Assembly: GCA_049516635.1 (NCBI GenBank)
Contig: JBEKSX010000077.1
Span: 1 to 18,005, forward strand
Direction of reading: 5' to 3'
Source: JBEKSX01 sp049516635
GTDB taxonomy: Bacteria > Bacteroidota > Ignavibacteria > Tepidaquicellales > OLB5
DNA length: 18,005 nt
A program made the translations under genes and the position numbers. Shown in pieces: positions 6,226 to 13,305 of this stretch (position 1 is its first letter; every line of letters starts with the position of its first letter). The notes beneath the pieces are model-generated. The model was not told the DNA's origin. It saw only the letters and a list, made by a program, of their open reading frames with translations, and did not search any database.

Positions 6226-7365
6226 ATGTCATATTTCTTTACATCGGAGTCCGTAAGTGAAGGGCATCCCGATAAGATCTGCGACCAGATATCCGACGCT
6301 GTGCTGGATGATATACTTGCACACGATAAGAACGGAAGAGTTGCATGTGAAACTTTCTGTGCCACAGGTCTTGTGCTTGTGGGGGGAGAGATCACAACCA
6401 CGCATTACGTAGATATACCAAAACTGGTACGAAACGTTGTTGCCGATATTGGATACACGAAAGGTGAGTACCGGTTTGACTGCCATTCTATCAATGTTTT
6501 ATCAGCTATTAATAAGCAATCACCCGATATCGCACTTGGTGTGGATACGGGCGGCGCAGGAGACCAGGGTATGATGTTCGGGTATGCAACCGACCAGACC
6601 AAAGAATACATGCCGATGCCAATCACGTTTGCACACCACATAATGAAAAAATTAGCCGATATCAGAAAAAAGAACCTAAAGCTCATGCCTTATCTTCGCC
6701 CCGATTCAAAATCACAGGTAACAGTGGAATATAACAATAGCGGCACGCCGTTAAGAATAGAAGCCATTGTAGTTTCCACACAGCACGACCCCGATGTTAC
6801 TCAGAAGAAAATAAAGGAAGATGTTATCGAACATGTGATAAAGAAAGTAATACCCAAACACCTGCTTGATAAAAAAACAAAATATTATGTTAATCCTACG
6901 GGCAGGTTTGAGATAGGCGGTCCGCACGGTGATACAGGTTTGACAGGCAGGAAGATCATAGTAGATACATACGGCGGAGCTGCGCCGCACGGCGGAGGGG
7001 CTTTCTCAGGTAAAGACCCGTCCAAGGTTGATAGAAGCGCAACCTATGCCGCACGCCATCTTGCTAAAAATATCGTTGCTTCAGGATTAGCATCCGAATG
7101 CCTGATACAGCTTGCTTATGCGATCGGAGTGAAAGAACCTATCTCTATATATATAAATACACACGGAACAGGTAAAGTACCCGATAACATTATCTCACGC
7201 TTCATTAAAAAGGAAGTTGACCTTACACCGAAAGGAATTATTACAAGGTTCGATCTGAGAAGGCCTATTTTCAGGAAAACCACTAACTACGGTCACTTCG
7301 GAAGGAATGATAAGGACTTTTATTGGGAAAAGCTGGACCTTGTGAATTTGTTCAAGAAGATATAA
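6226..7365 (+). CDS. metK: S-adenosylmethionine synthetase (methionine adenosyltransferase)
   Basis: Makes S-adenosylmethionine from methionine and ATP in the cytoplasm, with release of phosphate and pyrophosphate; it supplies methyl groups to the cell. All three domains are present in 379 residues, close to the usual 380-400. Signatures: SESVSEGHPDKICDQISDAV from residue 7 (H14, D16, K17 at the ATP/Mg site), GAGDQGMMFGYATD (110-123, signature 1), FEIGGPHGDTGLTGRK (228-242) and GGGAFSGKD (256-264, signature 2), then TNYGHFGR near the C terminus. No SAM riboswitch is seen: only 49 bases separate it from the upstream oxidoreductase gene, so the two may be co-transcribed. A long hairpin follows at 7374-7408. 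Confidence 0.98.
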   Translation: MSYFFTSESVSEGHPDKICDQISDAVLDDILAHDKNGRVACETFCATGLVLVGGEITTTHYVDIPKLVRNVVADIGYTKGEYRFDCHSINVLSAINKQSPDIALGVDTGGAGDQGMMFGYATDQTKEYMPMPITFAHHIMKKLADIRKKNLKLMPYLRPDSKSQVTVEYNNSGTPLRIEAIVVSTQHDPDVTQKKIKEDVIEHVIKKVIPKHLLDKKTKYYVNPTGRFEIGGPHGDTGLTGRKIIVDTYGGAAPHGGGAFSGKDPSKVDRSATYAARHLAKNIVASGLASECLIQLAYAIGVKEPISIYINTHGTGKVPDNIISRFIKKEVDLTPKGIITRFDLRRPIFRKTTNYGHFGRNDKDFYWEKLDLVNLFKKI

Positions 7366-7373
7366 AATATTCT

Positions 7374-7408
7374 GATGCTTCCATCATCGGACAGGTGATG
7401 GAAGCGTC
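7374..7408 (+). terminator. Long hairpin after metK, terminator or attenuator without a T run
   Basis: GATGCTTCCATCA (7374-7386) pairs with TGATGGAAGCGTC (7396-7408) around a nine-base loop: 13 positions, with a single T-G wobble. It begins eight bases after the metK stop. No run of T directly follows (TATACAAG), so classic intrinsic termination is doubtful. It could protect the metK mRNA 3' end or act in the 139-base leader of purL. Confidence 0.5.
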
Positions 7409-7504
7409 TATACAAGTACTTCATAAATTCTCTTTTTCTTTATTCCATTTAATCTCACAACTCAATTCTTTATATTTATTTTTAATTCATACTAAAACTA
7501 ATTA

Positions 7505-9784
7505 ATGCCTGACCCTGAAGTAAACTTATTGTTAGCTAAAGAACTCGGATTACTTGAAGAAGAGTATAACAGGATCCTCCAGCTCCTCGGAAGAACGCCT
7601 ACCTATACCGAACTCGGAATTTTTTCCGTCATGTGGAGCGAGCACTGTTCGTATAAGAATTCCATTCTTGAGATAAAAAAGCTGCCCCGTAGCGGAGGGC
7701 GGCTGTTAGTATCGGCTGGTGCGGAGAATGCAGGTCTTGTAGATATCGGTGACGGGCTTGCAGTGGCATTCAAGATAGAATCACACAACCACCCGTGTGC
7801 AGTTGAGCCGTACCAGGGAGCAGCAACAGGTATCGGCGGAATATTACGTGATATTTTTACAATGGGAGCGCGTCCGATAGCAGCACTGGATTCATTCAGG
7901 TTCGGGGAAATAAACCACACTCCCCTTGCCCACTCTGATAAGGGTAATAATAAAGCACAAATTGAAAGAACAAAATATCTGTTCAAGAACGTAGTAAAAG
8001 GCATTGGCGATTACGGGAACTGCTTCGGAGTACCCACAATCAGCGGGGAAGTATATTTCGATGAGTGTTATACGGATAATCCTATAGTAAACGCCATGGC
8101 TGTGGGAATAGTCAAGCACAATGAAACCGCAAGCGCTACATCGAAGGGTGAAGGCAACCCGGTATTCATCGTCGGCTCATCAACGGGAAGGGACGGGATC
8201 CATGGTGCAACATTTGCATCGGAGGAAATTTCGGAAAAATCAGAATCCAAACGCCCATCCGTTCAGGTGGGAGATCCGTTCACCGAGAAGCTTTTGCTTG
8301 AAGCATCACTTGAATTGATCCGGAGCGGCGCGGTTGTGGGTATGCAGGATATGGGTGCCGCAGGAATCACATGCTCCACCAGCGAAATGAGCGCTAAAGG
8401 AAAATCGGGAATGGAAATAGATCTTGACCTCGTTCCTGTCCGTGAAGAGAATATGAGTGCCTATGAGATAATGCTTTCGGAATCACAGGAGCGAATGCTT
8501 GTGGTAATTGAGAAAGGCAAAGAGGATGTTGCAAAAAGTATCTTCAAGAAATGGGACCTGAATTGTATACAAATAGGAAAAGTTATCAATAATCCGAATC
8601 TAAAGATAACCTACCAGGGAAAATTGGTTGCGGATGTTCCGTCTGATCCCCTCGTTCTGGGCGGAGGCGCTCCCGTTTATACACGCGAATGGAAAGAACC
8701 GGAATATCTAAGAGAGCTGCGAAATATTGATCATAGTAAACTGACCGAACCGGATGATTATAATGATGTACTCCTTCAGCTTTTGTCTTCACCGGTTATA
8801 ACTAACAAGCATTGGGTTTACGAACAATATGATACACAGGTCAGAACTAACACAGCTGTCCTTCCGGGCGGCGATGCATCCGTGATGAGGATCAAAGATA
8901 CTAATAAAGCTATAGCGATCAAAACGGATTGCAACGGAAGATATGTATATTTGAACCCTTATCGGGGGGCAGCTATAGCAGTTTGCGAGTCGGCAAGGAA
9001 CGTTGCGTGCGCAGGCGCAGAACCGATTGCAATAACCAATTGCCTGAACTTCGGAAATCCATACAAACCCGAGATGTTTTATTATTTCAAGGAATCAGTA
9101 AGAGGGATAGGAGATGCCTGCCGCGTATTGAACACACCGGTGACCGGCGGTAACGTGAGCTTCTATAATGAATCACCTGATTATGCGGTGTACCCCACAC
9201 CTGTGATTGGAATGCTGGGACTTATAGAAGATGTAAAACATGTAACAACATCTTATTTCAAAAATGAGGGTGACCTGATAGCTGTTATCGGCAGGAATCC
9301 CATTGCGTTCGACGGGTTAGGCGGAAGCGAATATTTTAAAGTCATTCATCGTAAGATAGCGGGCGATGCACCGGAAATTGAACCTGAATATGAAAAGAGG
9401 CTTCAATCGGTTCTATTGAAGATGATAAAGAACGGATTGATAAAATCGGCACATGATATTTCCGAAGGAGGTATTGCTGTTGCACTTGCTGAATGCTGTG
9501 TTATGAACCGAAAGAATCCGATAGGATGTGAAGTAAATTTATCTGTTAACGGCAGGAAAGATTTCGAACTCTTCAACGAATCTCAAAGCAGGATAATTAT
9601 CTCTCTGGATAAAAGGAATGAAGAAAAGTGTAAGGACTTTTGCAAAGAGGAAAATATCAATTTTATATCTCTGGGCATTACAGGAGGAACCTCGCTTCAC
9701 ATAGATAAGTTGCTAAACACCGAACTGGAAAAAATCAACAATGCATATTTCAACTCTATAAGAAGAATCATGGAAACAGGATGA
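7505..9784 (+). CDS. purL: Phosphoribosylformylglycinamidine synthase subunit PurL (small type)
   Basis: Fourth step of purine synthesis: converts FGAR, ATP and glutamine-derived ammonia to FGAM. At 759 residues this is the small PurL, which works with separate PurS and PurQ (glutaminase); neither is in the window. Visible signatures: the catalytic-histidine motif WSEHCSYKNS (44-53, H47), KIESHNHP (90-97), EPYQGAATGIGG (101-112), then DMGAAGITCSTSEM, LPGGDASVMRI, GGNVSFYNES, GLGGSEYFK and AHDISEGGIAVALAECC in the second half, the order expected for the two pseudo-repeated AIRS-type halves. The ATG at 7505 has no Shine-Dalgarno; an AT-rich TATTTTTAA (7477-7485) could be part of a promoter but no matching -33 box is seen. 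Its TGA overlaps the ATG of the next gene by four bases (ATGA), so the two are translationally coupled. Confidence 0.98.
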   Translation: MPDPEVNLLLAKELGLLEEEYNRILQLLGRTPTYTELGIFSVMWSEHCSYKNSILEIKKLPRSGGRLLVSAGAENAGLVDIGDGLAVAFKIESHNHPCAVEPYQGAATGIGGILRDIFTMGARPIAALDSFRFGEINHTPLAHSDKGNNKAQIERTKYLFKNVVKGIGDYGNCFGVPTISGEVYFDECYTDNPIVNAMAVGIVKHNETASATSKGEGNPVFIVGSSTGRDGIHGATFASEEISEKSESKRPSVQVGDPFTEKLLLEASLELIRSGAVVGMQDMGAAGITCSTSEMSAKGKSGMEIDLDLVPVREENMSAYEIMLSESQERMLVVIEKGKEDVAKSIFKKWDLNCIQIGKVINNPNLKITYQGKLVADVPSDPLVLGGGAPVYTREWKEPEYLRELRNIDHSKLTEPDDYNDVLLQLLSSPVITNKHWVYEQYDTQVRTNTAVLPGGDASVMRIKDTNKAIAIKTDCNGRYVYLNPYRGAAIAVCESARNVACAGAEPIAITNCLNFGNPYKPEMFYYFKESVRGIGDACRVLNTPVTGGNVSFYNESPDYAVYPTPVIGMLGLIEDVKHVTTSYFKNEGDLIAVIGRNPIAFDGLGGSEYFKVIHRKIAGDAPEIEPEYEKRLQSVLLKMIKNGLIKSAHDISEGGIAVALAECCVMNRKNPIGCEVNLSVNGRKDFELFNESQSRIIISLDKRNEEKCKDFCKEENINFISLGITGGTSLHIDKLLNTELEKINNAYFNSIRRIMETG

Positions 9785-10413
9785 AAATTTTCTTTCAGAA
9801 AATAATCGTTTCCCTCATTATTATAGCTATAACTTGCAGCATTTACACCCAGGATAAATTTCCGCAGTACCGGGTTCACTCAAACAAATTATTGTTAAGC
9901 GGGGAAAATTCCGCACCGTCATTCCTTCCTGTAACAACTGTCTTTGCAGCAGCCGTTTATCTCATCAACCCCATCATACTCCTCGAAAATAAAAAACTAT
10001 ACGCAGGTATCACCAAGGAGTTCTCGGTCGGGTTCGGAAAATTAGGAGAGCACAGATTTGCTGCAGAATACTCCTTCATCTTTGCCGGAAACATTTCCCA
10101 CCATCTGAGGTTTTCGTATAAATATGATATTATGCTGAAGAATAACCTTAAGCCCTCGCATATGATACAGGGTACGGATGTTATAAGTCCCGGAGTAGGA
10201 TATTTTACCGATTTTAAAGGAAATGGTATCTTTCCCGAGATCTCATTTGGTTATTCTTTAAGAAATCACAAGCTTTTATTCTTCCCATATGTTAAGCTTC
10301 GACACACTTTTATGTTCAAAAAAGATAAGTCTGATATAACCGATCTTTCATTTGGAATTATATTTGGCATTGCAAATCCCTTCATTGATGTAAAAATTAG
10401 TGATGAAGAATAG
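9781..10413 (+). CDS. Exported protein of unknown function, possible outer membrane barrel
   Basis: I do not recognise the family. The 210-residue product has a signal peptide (residues 1-24: basic start, hydrophobic core, cut near IYTQ). The mature part alternates short aromatic and hydrophobic strands with turns (LYAGITKEFSVGFG, HHLRFSYKYDIML, FFPYVKLRHTFMF, LSFGIIFGI), much like a small outer membrane barrel or acyl-chain-binding barrel, without lipobox or catalytic motif. Its ATG overlaps the purL stop, and the Mla-type permease starts 24 bases after its stop. Coupling to purL is probably just operon structure; its neighbours to the right make a role in lipid traffic across the envelope attractive, but that is an inference. 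Confidence 0.8.
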   Translation: MKIFFQKIIVSLIIIAITCSIYTQDKFPQYRVHSNKLLLSGENSAPSFLPVTTVFAAAVYLINPIILLENKKLYAGITKEFSVGFGKLGEHRFAAEYSFIFAGNISHHLRFSYKYDIMLKNNLKPSHMIQGTDVISPGVGYFTDFKGNGIFPEISFGYSLRNHKLLFFPYVKLRHTFMFKKDKSDITDLSFGIIFGIANPFIDVKISDEE

Positions 10414-10437
10414 CATTCCGAACTATTATTATAGAAA

Positions 10438-11208
10438 TTGAAAGTAATTTTTCCAAAATATGTAAATAATTTCCTTGTTACAACTTGGGGACTTTATGAT
10501 TTTACTGTTAGGTTTTTCCGTGAAGTATTTAAACCGCCCTACGAACTTAATGAGCTGCTAAAACAATTCTTCGAAGTCGGCAACAGGTCTCTGGGACTGG
10601 TCAGTACCACAGGGCTTATCATAGGATTTGTTCTCTCACTGCAATCGATACCGACTCTTTCTAAGTTTGGCGCTGTATCGCTTGTGCCCGCAATGGGTGC
10701 AATAGCCATCGTCAGGGAGGTCGGTCCCATCATCATAGGACTTATTTGCGCCGGTAAGATCGGTTCGGGTATCGGCGCTGAGCTTGGCTCCATGAAGGTG
10801 ACCGAGCAGATAGACGCCATGGAAGTCTCAGCCACTGACCCGTTCAAATATCTTGTCATCACAAGGGTAATTGCTACCACCTTGATGATCCCGATCCTTG
10901 TCATCTATGCCGATACTCTCTCACTGATAGGCGGATATATTGCCATGAACTTAAGCGGAGACATGAGCTTTGGTTTGTATTTCTCCCAGGTTTTTTCGAG
11001 TTTGACTTTTCCCGATGTCATACCCTCACTAATTAAGACGTTTGCGTTCGGGTTTATAATCGGTCTCGTTGGTTCTTATGAAGGTTACAACGCTGAGCAT
11101 GGGACCGAGAGCGTTGGAAAAGCCGCCAATGTTTCGGTTGTGATAGCTTCACTGCTCATAATAATAACGGATATGGTTGCTGTAGAGATTTCTAATATCT
11201 TCTATTAA
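10438..11208 (+). CDS. mlaE: MCE/Mla-type ABC transporter permease
   Basis: Integral inner-membrane permease of the MlaE family (256 residues, usual length), which with MlaF and an MCE protein moves phospholipids between the membranes. Family features: an amphipathic N-terminal helix, a first membrane helix LGLVSTTGLIIGFVLSL, the REVGPIIIGLICAGKIGSGIGAE segment followed by LGSMKVTEQIDAMEV (the conserved coupling region facing the ATPase), and FAFGFIIGLVGSYEGYNAEHG-type sequence with GAxxVGxA variant (GTESVGKAANVSV) near the C terminus. The frame is closed by TAG at 10432-10434, and no ATG exists before the first helix, so the start must be TTG at 10438, an unusual codon, without Shine-Dalgarno. 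It is six bases ahead of the ATPase gene. No other start fits. Confidence 0.93.
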   Translation: MKVIFPKYVNNFLVTTWGLYDFTVRFFREVFKPPYELNELLKQFFEVGNRSLGLVSTTGLIIGFVLSLQSIPTLSKFGAVSLVPAMGAIAIVREVGPIIIGLICAGKIGSGIGAELGSMKVTEQIDAMEVSATDPFKYLVITRVIATTLMIPILVIYADTLSLIGGYIAMNLSGDMSFGLYFSQVFSSLTFPDVIPSLIKTFAFGFIIGLVGSYEGYNAEHGTESVGKAANVSVVIASLLIIITDMVAVEISNIFY

Positions 11209-11214
11209 TATATT

Positions 11215-11982
11215 ATGATGGATAAGAAACACGATAAAATACTAAGTACAGCCGCTGAAGGTAAGGTGATTCATATTTTAAACCTGCGCAAATCATTTGA
11301 CGGAAATGATGTGTTGAAGGACATAAATCTCAATGTCAATAAAGGAGAAACCTTAATTACACTTGGTAAATCAGGCTCAGGGAAATCGGTTCTGTTGAAA
11401 TGCATTGTAAGACTGATCGAACCCGATGGCGGCTCGATCAATGTACTCGGAGAAGATATTATTTCTCTTTCTCCTTCTGAACTGATGTCAATAAGAAGGA
11501 ATATAGGATTTATTTTTCAAAGCAGTGCATTATATGATTCTATGAGCGTGAGGGAAAATCTTAAGTTCCCGCTCGTAAGGCATTTTAAGCTCAGCAAAAC
11601 TGAAATTGAGGAAAGAGTGATAGATGTACTTGAGAATGTGGGGCTTAAAGAAGCAATAGATAAAATGCCTTCTGAGCTTTCCGGCGGAATGAGAAAACGC
11701 ATCGGGCTTGCAAGGACGCTGATACTTCGTCCTGAAATAATGCTGTATGACGAACCTACCACAGGACTTGATCCTGCCACATCAAGGGAGATAAGCAGTC
11801 TCATCAGACAGATGCAGGAAAAATACAACGTGACCTCGATTGTAGTCACTCATGACATGGAATGCGTTCAAATTACGGCGGATAGAATTGTAGTTTTGCA
11901 GGACGGCACATTCACCCATTCGGGGACTTATCAAGAGCTGCAAAAATCCAATGATGAATTTGTAAGCTCATTTTTTACATGA
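11215..11982 (+). CDS. mlaF: MCE/Mla-type ABC transporter ATPase
   Basis: Cytoplasmic ATPase that powers the MlaE permease. In 255 residues all ABC motifs are intact: Walker A GKSGSGKS (51-58), Q-loop FQSSALYDSM (Q102), signature LSGGMRKR (155-162), Walker B IMLYDEP with catalytic E180, D-loop GLDP, and H213 in VVTHDM. The signature form LSGGMRKR and the SALYDSM stretch after the Q-loop are typical of the MlaF group rather than of other ABC ATPases. It starts six bases after the permease stop, at one of two consecutive ATG codons, and is followed 25 bases later by the MCE gene, so the three are one operon. Confidence 0.95.
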   Translation: MMDKKHDKILSTAAEGKVIHILNLRKSFDGNDVLKDINLNVNKGETLITLGKSGSGKSVLLKCIVRLIEPDGGSINVLGEDIISLSPSELMSIRRNIGFIFQSSALYDSMSVRENLKFPLVRHFKLSKTEIEERVIDVLENVGLKEAIDKMPSELSGGMRKRIGLARTLILRPEIMLYDEPTTGLDPATSREISSLIRQMQEKYNVTSIVVTHDMECVQITADRIVVLQDGTFTHSGTYQELQKSNDEFVSSFFT

Positions 11983-12007
11983 TAACAAAGTTTAAAATTA
12001 TATAAAA

Positions 12008-13060
12008 ATGGAAAAGAACTTAAATAAAAGAATAACTTTAGCGGTATTCATCGTGCTCGGTCTGGTGCTTTTTGTTGTAGCGATATTCGTTATCGGGAGC
12101 AAACAGAACCTTTTCACTCCGACGTTCGATCTGAAGGCGGTATTTGAGACCGTGAGCGGGCTAAAAGAAGGAAGCTCAGTGAGGTTCAACGGTATCAATG
12201 TCGGTTCGGTCAATCATATAGAGATTATCGGGGCGAATAAGGTTGCGATCATTATGACGATTGACAGCAAAGTAAAACCCTTCATAAAAATTGATTCAAA
12301 AGCAACGGTAATCTCCGAAGGTCTGGTCGGTAACAAGATAGTCGAGATAACCTCCGGAAGCAATACACAGCCGGGCGTTAAAGAAGGTGACTTTCTTGAA
12401 ACCGTCAGACCGATCGAGACCGAGGACATTCTCAAAAGCCTTAAAGAGACGGGTGAGAACGCATCGCATATGATAAAAGACCTGGCAGACATAGTTTCAA
12501 AAGTGAACCAGGGCAAGGGAACACTGGGCGAGCTTGTGAATGACGAAAGTCTTTACAGGCACATTGATTCTACAATGATGACTTTCATGCAATCCACAGG
12601 TGAAGTCAACCGCCTGCTGAGCACTATCACGAACAGCGTGGATGTAATATCAGGTGATATTATGGGGCTGACGCCAAAAATAAAAAGCATCACTTCCGAT
12701 ATTGCAGAAATATCCAGGAAGATGAATTCGAGCGAAAGCCTGGTCGGTACCCTTCTTACGGACACAGCGTTCGCGAATAACCTGAAACAAACGATTGCAA
12801 ACGCAAACCGGACTACAGCTGAACTTGAGAAGGGTTCTTTCAGCTTCGCCCAGAATATGGAAGCTCTGAAACACAATTTTCTGTTCAAAGGATATTTCGA
12901 AGATATAGGTTACTGGGATAAAACGGGCTGGGAAAAAGATATCTATAATAAAGGCGAACAGCTCCGCTTAAAGGAACAGGAATTGAACGAAAGGGAAAAG
13001 AAGCTCAACGAACTCGAAAAACAAAAAGAGGACCAGCAGAAACAGGACACCGGAAAATAA
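12008..13060 (+). CDS. mlaD: MCE-domain substrate-binding protein (MlaD-like)
   Basis: Periplasmic lipid-binding part of the transporter, anchored in the inner membrane by one helix (residues 9-30). The MCE domain follows (about 38-118): FDLKAVFETVSGLKEGSSVRF, NGINVGSV, then VISEGLVGNKIVEI, which form a small barrel that assembles as a hexameric ring. Residues 140-300 are mostly predicted helix with spaced hydrophobics, as in MCE proteins that extend as a needle or tube from the ring. The C terminus (about 318-350) is highly charged coiled coil (KEQELNEREKKLNELEKQK). It is 350 residues long, longer than E. coli MlaD (183), as is common outside Proteobacteria. No Shine-Dalgarno is seen. The last gene of the operon; a weak GAAAGT/ACTTTC inverted repeat (13062-13075) follows. 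Confidence 0.92.
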   Translation: MEKNLNKRITLAVFIVLGLVLFVVAIFVIGSKQNLFTPTFDLKAVFETVSGLKEGSSVRFNGINVGSVNHIEIIGANKVAIIMTIDSKVKPFIKIDSKATVISEGLVGNKIVEITSGSNTQPGVKEGDFLETVRPIETEDILKSLKETGENASHMIKDLADIVSKVNQGKGTLGELVNDESLYRHIDSTMMTFMQSTGEVNRLLSTITNSVDVISGDIMGLTPKIKSITSDIAEISRKMNSSESLVGTLLTDTAFANNLKQTIANANRTTAELEKGSFSFAQNMEALKHNFLFKGYFEDIGYWDKTGWEKDIYNKGEQLRLKEQELNEREKKLNELEKQKEDQQKQDTGK

Positions 13061-13161
13061 AGAAAGTAAACTTTCCTTACTCATCGAGTCTGAAAATTAA
13101 TAGGAATTTACCAACCGGGAAAATAATTTCGCTTCGTGCGGCAATTGAGGAATTAATAATG

Positions 13162-13194
13162 ACCGAATTTAATTTTCATTAGTGAAGATTCGGT
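13162..13194. other. Imperfect hairpin between the MCE gene and the M16 gene
   Basis: ACCGAAT (13162-13168) and ATTCGGT (13188-13194) pair over seven bases, with a second small stem (TTCA/TGAA) inside the loop. No T run follows on either strand. It could be a remnant of a terminator or an mRNA structure. Nothing else of note is visible in the 245-base gap apart from the promoter at 13221-13251. Confidence 0.35.
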
Positions 13195-13220
13195 AAGAAG
13201 AACCACCATTTCTTAAACAA

Positions 13221-13251
13221 TTGTAAAATAAATATTAACATCAATTTTTAC
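13221..13251 (+). promoter_or_regulatory. Promoter of the M16 peptidase gene (Bacteroidota-like)
   Basis: TTG (13221-13223), 19 bases, AATTTTTAC (13243-13251), 54 bases before the ATG at 13306. It differs by one base from the TATTTTTAC box ahead of both SPOR genes and has nearly the same spacing. Confidence 0.45.
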
Positions 13252-13305
13252 ATTTCTAATAATTGAAATTATCAATAAAATAAGAGATTAATATCAACTT
13301 AAATC

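Noticed and set aside
7477..7485. TATTTTTAA as a purL promoter
   Set aside because: Resembles the -7 box but no TTG lies 19-21 bases upstream, so I do not list it as a promoter.
7603..8004. 133-codon minus-strand frame
   Set aside because: Antisense to the catalytic-histidine region of purL; shadow frame.
10539..10904. 121-codon minus-strand frame
   Set aside because: Antisense to the permease gene, which has clear family motifs; the frame is a by-product of its codons.
13062..13075. GAAAGT/ACTTTC repeat as terminator of the Mla operon
   Set aside because: The loop would be two bases and no T run follows; it is not a workable intrinsic terminator.
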